From: an uncultured Pelagibacteraceae bacterium | Lineage (GTDB): Bacteria; Pseudomonadota; Alphaproteobacteria; Pelagibacterales; Pelagibacteraceae | DNA: 64,000 bases | Assembly: GCA_902586485.1 (NCBI GenBank) | Contig: CACIHO010000001.1 | Span: 155,774 to 219,773, forward strand | Direction: 5' to 3' | In this document: one piece after another, positions 28,811 through 38,628 of the stretch | How the letters are laid out: each line of letters begins with the position of its first letter | How positions within the stretch are numbered: position 1 is the stretch's first letter | Position numbers and translations under genes: made by a program | Notes under the pieces: generated by a model | Seen by the model: only the letters and a program-made list of their open reading frames with translations | What the model was told of the DNA's origin: nothing | Databases searched by the model: none

Positions 28811-30631
28811 ATGTGCGGAATTATTGGAATATCTAGCAACAAACCTGTTTCGGCAAATATAATTAATTCATTAAAAAAATTAGAATACAGAGGATATGAT
28901 TCTGCAGGTATAGCTACACTTTCAAATGGTGAAATAAATGAAGTAAAATCAGAGGGAAGAGTTGATAATTTAGAAAATAATTTTGATTTAAAAAACTTAA
29001 CAGGAAATATTGGTATAGGACATGTAAGATGGGCAACACATGGAATTCCAAATAGTTTAAATGCACATCCTCATTCTTCTCATAACGTATCTGTAGTTCA
29101 TAATGGCATTATTGAAAACTCTACAATATTAAAAAAACATTTAATTAATAAAGGTCACACTTTCAAATCTCAGACAGATACAGAGGTAATTGTTCATTTA
29201 ATAACAGAACATTTAAAGACTTCAGAATTAGAACAAGCTATTACAAAAACTTTAAAACAACTTCATGGTAGTTTTGCTCTTGGAATTGTTTTTAAAGATA
29301 TGCCAGACTTAATAGTTGGTGCTAGAAGAGGATCACCCTTAGCTGTTGGTTACGGTCCAAATGAAAATTATTTAGGATCAGATTCTTATGCTTTAAAATC
29401 TATGACAAATAAAATTACATATCTTGATGATGGTGAATTTTGCATTGTTAAAAAAGATCAAGTTCTTTATTTCAATGAAGAAGGAAAAAAAGTTAATAAA
29501 AAAATATTAGAACTATCATCAAATGAAGCAAATTATGATAAAGGTGATTTTAAACATTTCATGGCAAAAGAAATTGAAGAACAACCAACAACAATTAAAG
29601 CTGGAATAAAAGAATATTTAGATAATTTTAATAAAGATATAAATATTTTTAATTTTCCTTGGAAAATGGAGGAAATTAATTCAATTACTTTAATAGGTTG
29701 TGGTACAGCATATCATTCTTGTTTAATGGCAAAATATTGGTTTGAAGAGCTTACAAATTTAGACGTTAATATAGACATAGCATCAGAATTTAGATACAGA
29801 AAAAATAGATTTAAAAAAGACGCTTTATATATATTTGTTTCACAATCTGGAGAAACTGCTGATACCTATGCTGCTTTAGATTTATGTAACAAAAATAGAA
29901 TGAAGACATGCTCAGTTGTTAATGTAATTGAGAGTTCAATTGCGAGAGACTCTAAATTTGTATTACCAATTCATTGTGGTCCTGAAATTGGAGTAGCTTC
30001 TACAAAAGCATTTTTAGGACAAATACTTGTCTTATATATTTTAGCATTAAAATTTGGATTTTTGAGACAAGAAATAGAAAAAAAGGAATATCAAATAAAA
30101 ATTAAAGACTTAAAAAGTTTACCTAACTTAATTGAAAAAACATTATTACACGACAATGATATCCAAACAATATCCTCAACTTTTAATGAAGCTAAGGGAT
30201 CAATGTTTTTAGGCAGAGGTTTTTCTTACCCAATAGCTTTAGAGGGTGCGTTAAAATTAAAAGAACTATCATATATTCATGCAGAAGGATATCCAGCTGG
30301 AGAAATGAAACACGGACCATTAGCTCTAATAGAAGAGGGTATACCAGTAGTAGTTTTAGCTCCAAGAGATAATTATTACAAAAAAACTATTTCAAATATG
30401 CAAGAAGTTATTGCCAGAGGTGCGAAAGTATTATTAATAACAAATAAAAGCAAAGATGAAGTTGTCTCTGAAAATATTTGGGAAACAATTGAAGTTGAAA
30501 ATACCAATGATGACTTACTTCCTTTTTTGTTAACTATACCCATTCAAAAATTAGCTTATTATTCAGCTCTAAAAAAAGGTTACGATATTGATAAGCCTAG
30601 AAATTTGGCTAAATCTGTCACTGTTGAATAA
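28811..30631 (+). CDS. glmS: glutamine--fructose-6-phosphate aminotransferase (isomerizing)
   Basis: MCGIIGISSNKP, LEYRGYDSAGIA, AEGYPAGEMKHGP, DKPRNLAKSVTVE. Confidence 0.95.
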   Translation: MCGIIGISSNKPVSANIINSLKKLEYRGYDSAGIATLSNGEINEVKSEGRVDNLENNFDLKNLTGNIGIGHVRWATHGIPNSLNAHPHSSHNVSVVHNGIIENSTILKKHLINKGHTFKSQTDTEVIVHLITEHLKTSELEQAITKTLKQLHGSFALGIVFKDMPDLIVGARRGSPLAVGYGPNENYLGSDSYALKSMTNKITYLDDGEFCIVKKDQVLYFNEEGKKVNKKILELSSNEANYDKGDFKHFMAKEIEEQPTTIKAGIKEYLDNFNKDINIFNFPWKMEEINSITLIGCGTAYHSCLMAKYWFEELTNLDVNIDIASEFRYRKNRFKKDALYIFVSQSGETADTYAALDLCNKNRMKTCSVVNVIESSIARDSKFVLPIHCGPEIGVASTKAFLGQILVLYILALKFGFLRQEIEKKEYQIKIKDLKSLPNLIEKTLLHDNDIQTISSTFNEAKGSMFLGRGFSYPIALEGALKLKELSYIHAEGYPAGEMKHGPLALIEEGIPVVVLAPRDNYYKKTISNMQEVIARGAKVLLITNKSKDEVVSENIWETIEVENTNDDLLPFLLTIPIQKLAYYSALKKGYDIDKPRNLAKSVTVE

Positions 30632-30660
30632 ACTTAAAACTCTGTTAAAACACTTTCTAG

Positions 30661-32046
30661 TTGAATATGAAAAGTTGGAAAAAAAATAGTTGGAGAAAAT
30701 ATCCTGTTAAACATATTCCAGAATATCCAGATAAAAAAGAACTGGATAAAGTTTTGGATAAGATAGGAACATTTCCACCGTTAGTATTTGCTGGAGAAAC
30801 AAGACATCTTAAAAGTCAATTAGCTGAAGTTGTAGACGGAAAAGCATTTTTACTTCAGGGTGGGGATTGTGCTGAAAGTTTTGCAGAATTTAATCCAGAC
30901 AATATTAGAGATACGTTTAAACTAATGTTGCAGATGTCGTTAGTTTTAACTTACTCAGCTTCATTACCAGTCGTGAAAGTTGGGAGAATAGCTGGACAGT
31001 TTTCAAAACCAAGAAGTGCGCCTACAGAAGTGAAAGATGGTGTAGAACTGCCAAGTTACTTAGGTGACAACATAAATGCAATGGAATTTACTAAAAAAGC
31101 AAGGGTTCCAGATCCCAAAAGATTGTTTAAAGCTTATTCTCAATCAGCTGCAACTCTTAATCTTATTAGAGCTTTCTCAAAAGGAGGTTTTGCAGATTTA
31201 AATAAAGTTCATTTATGGAATTTAGATTATATTAAAAAAAGTTCTCAAGCTAAAAAATTTAAAGATCTCGAAGATAAAATTGCTGATGCTATAGCTTTTA
31301 TGAGAGCTTGTGGAATTACCTCAGATTTTAATAATAGATTGTATACAGTGAATTTTTGGACATCACATGAAGCTTTATTACTACCTTTTGAAGAGTCTAT
31401 GACAAGAACAGACTCTACTACAGGAGAGAATCATGATACATCAGCTCATTTTGTTTGGATAGGAGATAGAACTAGACAGTTAGATGGTGGTCATGTTGAG
31501 TTTTGCAGAGGAATAGAAAATCCAGTAGGTATAAAATGTGGACCAACTTTAAAAGCTGATGATTTAATTAATCTTTGTAATCGTATTAATCCGAAGAATG
31601 AAAAAGGCAAAATCACTTTAATTTCTAGATTTGGTGCTGATAATGTTTCAAAATTTTTACCAAAATTAATTAGAGCTATAAAAAAAGAAGGATTGAACGT
31701 GATCTGGTCGTGTGATCCATGTCATGGAAATACCATTAAAGCTGCAACAGGATTTAAAACAAGACCATTCAATAGTGTTTTAAAGGAAGTTAAAGAAGTC
31801 TTTGCATGCCATCAAAGTGAAGGAAGTTATGCAGGAGGTTTACATATTGAGTTGACTGGTCAAGATGTAACTGAGTGTATAGGAGGTGCTCAAAAAATAT
31901 CTGAAAAAGATTTATCTTCCAGATACCACACTCACTGTGATCCAAGACTTAATGGAAATCAAGCTTTAGAATTAGCATTTTTAATATCAGATGAGATTAA
32001 AAAGAATAGCTCGTATTCAAAAAATGCAGACAGAGCGGCATCTTAA
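30661..32046 (+). CDS. class II 3-deoxy-7-phosphoheptulonate synthase
   Basis: SWRKYPVKHIPEYPD, FLLQGGDCAESFAEF, GIENPVGIKCGPT; start may be the second Met (30667). Confidence 0.92.
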   Translation: MNMKSWKKNSWRKYPVKHIPEYPDKKELDKVLDKIGTFPPLVFAGETRHLKSQLAEVVDGKAFLLQGGDCAESFAEFNPDNIRDTFKLMLQMSLVLTYSASLPVVKVGRIAGQFSKPRSAPTEVKDGVELPSYLGDNINAMEFTKKARVPDPKRLFKAYSQSAATLNLIRAFSKGGFADLNKVHLWNLDYIKKSSQAKKFKDLEDKIADAIAFMRACGITSDFNNRLYTVNFWTSHEALLLPFEESMTRTDSTTGENHDTSAHFVWIGDRTRQLDGGHVEFCRGIENPVGIKCGPTLKADDLINLCNRINPKNEKGKITLISRFGADNVSKFLPKLIRAIKKEGLNVIWSCDPCHGNTIKAATGFKTRPFNSVLKEVKEVFACHQSEGSYAGGLHIELTGQDVTECIGGAQKISEKDLSSRYHTHCDPRLNGNQALELAFLISDEIKKNSSYSKNADRAAS

Positions 32047-32084
32047 TACATTGTAAAATTATTAATAATAAATAACTTCTAATT

Positions 32085-32822
32085 ATGACACCTAAAGAAA
32101 AAGTTAAATTTATCTCCAATTGGATCAAAAACTATGCAGAAAATATGCCAACAAAAGCGGAGTCGTTAGTAATCGGTATATCTGGAGGAATTGACTCATC
32201 AGTATCGAGTACACTTAGTGCCATGACTGGAATAAAAACTATTGTTTTATCTATGCCAATCAAACAAAAATCACATCAACATGATTTAAGTATAAAGCAT
32301 CAAGAATGGTTAGTAAAAAATTTCAAAAATGTTGAAGCGCATACAATTAATTTAGACGAGTTATTTTTAGCATTTAATGCAAGCTTATCAAAATTTGATA
32401 ATGAACATGGTATGGCTAATTCAAGAGCCAGACTAAGAATGACCACTCTTTATCAGGTAGCTGCAGCTAATAAAGGAATTGTTGTAGGAACGGGAAACAA
32501 AGTTGAAGATTTTGGTGTTGGATTTTATACTAAGTATGGTGATGGTGGAGTTGATATTTCACCAATAGCTGATTGTAATAAAACACAAGTCTGGGAATTA
32601 GGAAAAGAACTAGGGATTTTGCAGGAGATTATAGATGCACCTCCAACTGATGGATTGTGGGACGATGGTAGAACTGACGAAGGTCAACTTGGTTTAAAAT
32701 ATGATGAATTAGAAGAAGCTATGGAGAATCCAAATTCACCGAATCGTGTAAAATACGAAAACATTAGAAAACAAAATATGCATAAAATGGAGCCCATTCC
32801 TGTGTGCATAATTCCAAATTAA
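32085..32822 (+). CDS. nadE: NAD synthase
   Basis: VIGISGGIDSSVSSTLSAMTG; GTGNKVEDFGVGFYTKYGDGGVDISPIAD. Confidence 0.92.
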   Translation: MTPKEKVKFISNWIKNYAENMPTKAESLVIGISGGIDSSVSSTLSAMTGIKTIVLSMPIKQKSHQHDLSIKHQEWLVKNFKNVEAHTINLDELFLAFNASLSKFDNEHGMANSRARLRMTTLYQVAAANKGIVVGTGNKVEDFGVGFYTKYGDGGVDISPIADCNKTQVWELGKELGILQEIIDAPPTDGLWDDGRTDEGQLGLKYDELEEAMENPNSPNRVKYENIRKQNMHKMEPIPVCIIPN

Positions 32823-32826
32823 TCAA

Positions 32827-32844
32827 ATAGATTCACAAATCTAT
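32827..32844 (+). other. 7-bp hairpin between nadE and cysS
   Basis: ATAGATT-CACA-AATCTAT. Confidence 0.5.
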
Positions 32845-32867
32845 AATTTAAGTATATTTCTTCAACT

Positions 32868-34223
32868 ATGAGTTTAGATATTTTTTTAACAAATAATCTT
32901 ACTAATAAAAAAGAAAAATTTATTCCTCAAGATAAAAACAATGTAAGAATGTATGTTTGTGGCCCAACTGTTTATGATGATCCACACATTGGTAATGCTA
33001 GACCAGTTGTTGTGTTTGATATCCTTTTTAAAATTTTAAAAAATGAATATCCAAAAGTAACCTATGTCAGAAATATTACAGATGTTGATGATAAAATAAT
33101 AAAATCATCAAAGGAAAATAATATCTCTATTTTGGACCTTACAAAACAAATTACTCAAAGCTTTAACAATGATTGTGTTTATCTAAATTGTGAAAAACCA
33201 AATCATGAACCTAAAGCTACTGAGCATATTTCTGAGATGATAGAAATGATTTCTGAATTAATTAAAAAAGGATTTGCATACGAAAATAAGAAGCATGTTT
33301 ATTTCGAGGTAAAAAAATTTGAAGATTATGGTCAACTATCAAATAAAAATTTAGATGAATTGCTTGCAGGATCAAGAATTGAAGTAAGTGATAATAAAAA
33401 AAATCCTGAAGATTTTGTTCTATGGAAACCATCAGAATCAGATGAGCCATCATGGGACTCTCCCTGGGGAAAAGGAAGACCTGGTTGGCATTTAGAATGT
33501 TCAGCAATGTCTAAAAAATATTTAGGAAAAGAATTTGATATTCATGGAGGAGGTGTTGATTTGTTATTTCCTCATCATGAAAATGAAATTGCTCAATCAA
33601 GATGCGCAAATGGTAGTAAGGTATTTGCTAATTATTGGTTGCATAACGCTTTTATAACAATGTCCAATGAAAAAATGGCAAAATCTCAAGGTAATATTTT
33701 AAAAATTAAAGATTTTAGAAATAATAAAAGCGGTCAAATTTTAAGATTGGCTTTAATGAGTGCACATTATCGACAGGCACTTGATTGGAATGATAAACTT
33801 TTAGAAGATTGTGAAAACACAATTAGTAAATGGTATAATGTTTATTTAAACATTGAGACAAAACTTGAAATTTCAAACGAAATTCTAAAACCTCTTTTCG
33901 ATGATTTAAACACACCAGGCTATATCGCTAATTTACATAAATTATATGAGAAAGCTTCAAAAGGTTCTGATGAAGATAAAAGACTGTTTGTTACCGCATG
34001 TAATTTTATCGGATTATTGAATGAAACCAAAGAGGATTGGCTGAAATTTAAGAAAAGCAAGCTATCAATTTCTGAAAATGAAATTTTGATTAAAATAAAC
34101 CAGAGAAATGAAGCAAGAGTTAACAAAAATTATAATGAAGCTGATAAAATAAGAGATGAGCTTTTAGACAAAGGTGTTTTAATAGAAGATAAAGATGGTA
34201 AAACCGTCTGGAAATTTAAATGA
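32868..34223 (+). CDS. cysS: cysteinyl-tRNA synthetase
   Basis: MYVCGPTVYDDPHIGNARPVVVFD; NEKMAKSQGN. Confidence 0.95.
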   Translation: MSLDIFLTNNLTNKKEKFIPQDKNNVRMYVCGPTVYDDPHIGNARPVVVFDILFKILKNEYPKVTYVRNITDVDDKIIKSSKENNISILDLTKQITQSFNNDCVYLNCEKPNHEPKATEHISEMIEMISELIKKGFAYENKKHVYFEVKKFEDYGQLSNKNLDELLAGSRIEVSDNKKNPEDFVLWKPSESDEPSWDSPWGKGRPGWHLECSAMSKKYLGKEFDIHGGGVDLLFPHHENEIAQSRCANGSKVFANYWLHNAFITMSNEKMAKSQGNILKIKDFRNNKSGQILRLALMSAHYRQALDWNDKLLEDCENTISKWYNVYLNIETKLEISNEILKPLFDDLNTPGYIANLHKLYEKASKGSDEDKRLFVTACNFIGLLNETKEDWLKFKKSKLSISENEILIKINQRNEARVNKNYNEADKIRDELLDKGVLIEDKDGKTVWKFK

Positions 34224-35821
34224 ATAAAGATCGGTTATATATTTTTGATACAACATTACGTGATGGTGCACAGACTCAAGGTGTAGATTTTTCAATAGAT
34301 GATAAAGAAAAGATATCATCCTCTCTAGATACTTTAGGAGTTGATTATATAGAGGGAGGATGGCCTGGGGCAAATCCTACAGATACTGAATTTTTTAATA
34401 AGGATCATAACTTTAAATCAGCAAAATTAACCGCATTTGGTATGACAAAAAAAAAAGAACATAGCGCTGAGAATGATCCAATGTTATCTTCATTATTAAA
34501 TTCAAAAAGTTCATCGGTATGTTTATTTGGTAAATCATGGGATTTTCAAGTAGATATTGCTCTTGGTATCTCAAATGATGAAAATCTTTTAAATATTAGC
34601 GAAAGTGCAAAACATATAGTTAAATCTGGTAAAGAATTCATGTTTGATGCAGAACATTTCTTTGATGGGTACAAATCGAATCCTGAATATGCAATTTCTT
34701 GTTTAAAAGCTGCCTATGACAATGGTGCTAGATGGGTTGTTTTATGTGATACGAATGGTGGAACTCTTCCTCATGAAGTAGCTAAAATTGTTAAAGATGT
34801 TGTTAAACATATTCCTGGTAAAAATTTAGGAATTCATGCACATAACGATACTGAAAATGCAGTAGCTAATAGTCTAGTTGCTGTTCAAGCAGGAGTTAGA
34901 CAAGTTCAGGGCACATTAAATGGATTAGGAGAAAGATGTGGAAATGCTAATTTAGTATCACTAATTCCAACGTTTTTTTTAAAAAAAGATTTTTATGAAA
35001 ATTATGAATTAAATATTAAACGTGAAAATTTAAAAAATTTAACTCAATGTTCGAGATTATTAGATGAATTATTAAATAGAAAACCAAATAAACATCTACC
35101 TTATGTTGGTGCTTCAGCTTTTTCACACAAAGGTGGCATGCATGTTTCTGCTGTTCAAAAAGATCCAAAAACTTATGAACATGTTAATCCTGAAGAAGTT
35201 GGAAATTCACGAAATATAGTTGTCTCTGATCAATCTGGACAATCAAATATTATGTCTAGATTAAACCTTATCGGAATAAACGTTGAAAAAAGTGATCCAA
35301 AAATTAAAAAACTTTTGGAAGAGGTCAAAGATAGAGAGTTTATTGGTTACAGTTATGATGGTGCTGATGCATCCTTTGAGTTATTAGCTCGAAGATTAAT
35401 GGGTGAGATACCAAGATATATTTCTATTAATGAATATGATGTTTCGGTAAAGAAAGATAATGCAGGAGAAATAGTTTCATATGCAAAAGCTCAATTAGAA
35501 GTAGATGGAGATAAAATTGTGTGTGAAGGACAAGGAAATGGACCTGTTAATGCTCTAGATAATGCAATTAGAAAGAATGTTAACAAGCTTGCTAAATATT
35601 CAGAGTATTTAAAAGATTTAAGACTTGTAGATTACAAAGTTAGAATTTTAAACACTGGTACTGAAGCTGTAACAAGGGTTAGTATTGAAAGTACAGATTC
35701 TAAGGGTGTTAATTGGTTTACTATTGGAGTATCACCAAATATCATTGATGCATCTTTCAAAGCTCTTGTTGATAGTTTAGATTATAAGTTATTTAAGGAT
35801 AAAGCTCCTGGAAGTTCGTAA
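34220..35821 (+). CDS. cimA: (R)-citramalate synthase
   Basis: YIFDTTLRDGAQTQGVDFSIDDK; LGIHAHNDTENAVANSL; HKGGMHVSAV. Confidence 0.87.
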   Translation: MNKDRLYIFDTTLRDGAQTQGVDFSIDDKEKISSSLDTLGVDYIEGGWPGANPTDTEFFNKDHNFKSAKLTAFGMTKKKEHSAENDPMLSSLLNSKSSSVCLFGKSWDFQVDIALGISNDENLLNISESAKHIVKSGKEFMFDAEHFFDGYKSNPEYAISCLKAAYDNGARWVVLCDTNGGTLPHEVAKIVKDVVKHIPGKNLGIHAHNDTENAVANSLVAVQAGVRQVQGTLNGLGERCGNANLVSLIPTFFLKKDFYENYELNIKRENLKNLTQCSRLLDELLNRKPNKHLPYVGASAFSHKGGMHVSAVQKDPKTYEHVNPEEVGNSRNIVVSDQSGQSNIMSRLNLIGINVEKSDPKIKKLLEEVKDREFIGYSYDGADASFELLARRLMGEIPRYISINEYDVSVKKDNAGEIVSYAKAQLEVDGDKIVCEGQGNGPVNALDNAIRKNVNKLAKYSEYLKDLRLVDYKVRILNTGTEAVTRVSIESTDSKGVNWFTIGVSPNIIDASFKALVDSLDYKLFKDKAPGSS

Positions 35822-35823
35822 GG

Positions 35824-36687
35824 ATGAAAATTAAAAAATTTTCAGAAAAACCATCTGATCTAAAAGATAGAATAGGAGCTAAACCAATAGTTTGTTACCC
35901 AAATACTAATATTGAAGAAAAAAATTTAAGTATTTTACATACCGCTCGGGAACACTTGGTTAAAAAAGAGGAAGTTATAATACCTCCAAGAGATGCAAAA
36001 ACGTTTGAAGTTAAATTTGGTGAGTTTTTTAGAATTGAAAGTGTAGAGGGACCTCAAGTAGGTGATTTAAATTTATTTAATTTAAATAATTTAGAGGAAA
36101 AATTCTACTCAGGAAAAACAAGAGCACTCTATGGAACTCATCTTTCAGTTGGAGATAAAATGTTTAGTAGTTTTCCATATCTTAGATCTTTAGCTACTAT
36201 AACTTGGGACACTTTAGATTGGTATGATTATGATAAAGATGGAGGGTCGGTTCATGATGTCATTGGTACAAGATGTGATCCTTATACATCAAAACTTTTG
36301 AGTGATAATGATTATCATTATTGTTGCCATTCAAATTTAACAAGAGCTTTGATTAAAGAAAAAAATATTCAATTAGATCATGCAGAAAAAATAGTTCATG
36401 ATGTATTAAATGTATTTATGTTAACTGGATTTACCAATGATACTAAACAATACTTTATGAAAGCAAGCCCTGTTAGACCTGGTGATTATTTAGAGTTTTT
36501 TGCCGAAACAGATTTATTAGGTGCTCTTTCTGCTTGCCCAGGTGGTGATTGTGGTTCAGAACATTCATCCGATGCAGCAAAATGTTATCCATTAAAAGTT
36601 TCTACTTGGACAGTAGATCCAAAATATTTAAATGACATTAAACCATCAGCTATTTCCAATTATAACAGAAATCATGGCATAGATTAA
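35824..36687 (+). CDS. DUF1989 / urea carboxylase-associated family protein
   Basis: IPPRDAKTFEVKFGEFFRIESVEGPQVGDLNLFN; DVIGTRCDPY. Confidence 0.8.
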   Translation: MKIKKFSEKPSDLKDRIGAKPIVCYPNTNIEEKNLSILHTAREHLVKKEEVIIPPRDAKTFEVKFGEFFRIESVEGPQVGDLNLFNLNNLEEKFYSGKTRALYGTHLSVGDKMFSSFPYLRSLATITWDTLDWYDYDKDGGSVHDVIGTRCDPYTSKLLSDNDYHYCCHSNLTRALIKEKNIQLDHAEKIVHDVLNVFMLTGFTNDTKQYFMKASPVRPGDYLEFFAETDLLGALSACPGGDCGSEHSSDAAKCYPLKVSTWTVDPKYLNDIKPSAISNYNRNHGID

Positions 36688-37400
36688 TGTCTGTTAATAA
36701 TATTTCTTTCATTTTAAACAAACCTCAACTCTCAGAAAATATAGGAGCATGTGCAAGAGGAATGAAAAATTTTAATTTTAATAAACTTATTGTTATTGAT
36801 CCTAAACCAATATTTCCAAATGATAAAATTTTAGCAACCTCAGTAGGAGCAAAAAATATAATTAATAAGGCAAAAAATTTTGAAAATTTAGAAGAACCTT
36901 TAAAAAATATTGATATTGTAATTGCAACATCAGCACGATTTAGAAATAAAAATATTAAACATATCCAATTAGAAGATTTAAAAAAAATAAATTATAAAAA
37001 GAAAATAGCTTTTTTATTTGGTTCAGAAGCATCTGGTCTATCAAATAATGAAATAAGCTATGCTAACTATACTCTTCAAATTCCAACTAATCCTGATTTT
37101 AAATCATTAAATCTATCTCACAGTTTAATAATAATTGCTCAATATCTATCAAGCATAATTAATTCAAAAAAATCCTCTTTTAATAAATCAAACAAAGTTA
37201 AGTCAGCATCTAAAAAAGAGATAGTTGCTATGGCAAATCTTTGTATACAAAATCTTGATGAAATTAACTTCTTTAAGTCAAAAGATAAGAAACCAATAAT
37301 GCTTGAAAACCTGAGGAATATTTTTTACAGGATGGAATTATCAACCAAGGAAACACGTATTTTATCAGGGGTATTTGCTAGTTTAGGTAAAAAACGTTGA
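36687..37400 (+). CDS. TrmH/SpoU-family RNA methyltransferase (TrmJ-like)
   Basis: SFILNKPQLSENIGACARGMKNFNF; FLFGSEASGLSNNEI. Confidence 0.85.
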   Translation: MSVNNISFILNKPQLSENIGACARGMKNFNFNKLIVIDPKPIFPNDKILATSVGAKNIINKAKNFENLEEPLKNIDIVIATSARFRNKNIKHIQLEDLKKINYKKKIAFLFGSEASGLSNNEISYANYTLQIPTNPDFKSLNLSHSLIIIAQYLSSIINSKKSSFNKSNKVKSASKKEIVAMANLCIQNLDEINFFKSKDKKPIMLENLRNIFYRMELSTKETRILSGVFASLGKKR

Positions 37401-37428
37401 TTGACAAAATTAAGAGTAAGTTTATAAA
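37401..37428 (+). promoter_or_regulatory. sigma70-type promoter for rpsD
   Basis: TTGACA (37401-37406), 16-nt spacer, TATAAA (37423-37428). Confidence 0.6.
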
Positions 37429-37440
37429 GCCCACTATCAA

Positions 37441-38058
37441 ATGACAAAAAGATTAAACTCTAAACACAAAGTAGATAGAAGATTAAAAGTCAACCTTTGG
37501 GGCAGACCCAAAAGCCCTTTTAATACTAGAGCTTATGGACCAGGACAACATGGTCAAACAAAAATATCAAAACCATCCGATTATGGAATTCAGCTTCAGG
37601 CTAAACAAAAGTTAAAAGCCTATTATGGTAACATTAACGAAAGACAATTTAGAAATATATATAAAAAAGCAGTAATGCTCAAAGGTGATACTGGAGAAAA
37701 TTTAATTGGCCTTCTTGAAAGAAGATTGGATGCCGTTATCTACAGAGCAAAATTTGCAACAACAATTTTTTCAGCTAGACAATTAATCAATCACGGCCAT
37801 GTAAAAGTAAATGGTAAAAAAGTAAATATTGGAAGTTATTTAGTTAGAGAAGAAGATTCAATTGAGATAAGAGATAAATCTAAACAGCTTGCAATAATCG
37901 ATATTGCTCTTGCTAATAAAGAAAGAGAAACTCCAGAATATATTCAGATGGATGAAAAAAATAAAAAATTAAAGTTTGTTAGAGTTCCAAAGTTTGAAGA
38001 AGTTCCATATCCAATTGTAATGGAGCCTAATCTGGTGATTGAATATTATTCTAGATAA
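37441..38058 (+). CDS. rpsD: 30S ribosomal protein S4
   Basis: S4 family: [22 protein letters not shown]4 domain [33 protein letters not shown]. Confidence 0.95.
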   Translation: MTKRLNSKHKVDRRLKVNLWGRPKSPFNTRAYGPGQHGQTKISKPSDYGIQLQAKQKLKAYYGNINERQFRNIYKKAVMLKGDTGENLIGLLERRLDAVIYRAKFATTIFSARQLINHGHVKVNGKKVNIGSYLVREEDSIEIRDKSKQLAIIDIALANKERETPEYIQMDEKNKKLKFVRVPKFEEVPYPIVMEPNLVIEYYSR

Positions 38059-38397
38059 TTAACTTTTAGCCTCAAAATTTATATTTTTGCTTTCAAAAAG
38101 TTTTGCCAATTCACCACTTTCATACATTTCTTTAACAATATCGCATCCACCAATAAATTCATTTTTAACATAAAGTTGTGGGATGGTTGGCCAATCACTA
38201 AAAACTTTAATACCCTCTCTTAAATTTTGATTTTCTAAAACATTTACTCCTTTAAAATTTACTTTTAGGATTTTTAAAATATTTGAAGTAGCCATTGAAA
38301 ACCCACATTGTGGAGCGTCAGGTGTGCCTTTCATAAACAAACATACTTCGTTGTTTTCAATTTCATTTTTTATTAAATCATTTGTTTGTTGATCCAT
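38059..38397 (-). CDS. grxD: monothiol glutaredoxin (Grx4-type)
   Basis: VCLFMKGTPDAPQCGFS; WPTIPQLYVKNEFIGGCDIV. Confidence 0.93.
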   Translation of the reverse strand: MDQQTNDLIKNEIENNEVCLFMKGTPDAPQCGFSMATSNILKILKVNFKGVNVLENQNLREGIKVFSDWPTIPQLYVKNEFIGGCDIVKEMYESGELAKLFESKNINFEAKS

Positions 38398-38628
38398 TTA
38401 ACTCTCCTTTGTTTTAATTGCTAATGCATGTAGTTCATTACCCATTCTACCTTTTAATGAATTGTAAACCATTTTATGTTGCTCAATTTTACTTTTTCCA
38501 GAAAATTGAGACGAGGTAATTGTAGCTGAATAATGATTTCCATCACCTGCTAAATCTTGTATTTCAACAATTGCATCTGGCATTGCCTCTTTTATAAAAT
38601 TCTCAATTTCTTTTAAATCCATCGCCAT
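38398..38628 (-). CDS. BolA family protein
   Basis: AIVEIQDLAGDGNHYSATITSSQFSGKSKIEQHKMVYNSLKGRMGNELHALAIKT. Confidence 0.92.
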   Translation of the reverse strand: MAMDLKEIENFIKEAMPDAIVEIQDLAGDGNHYSATITSSQFSGKSKIEQHKMVYNSLKGRMGNELHALAIKTKES

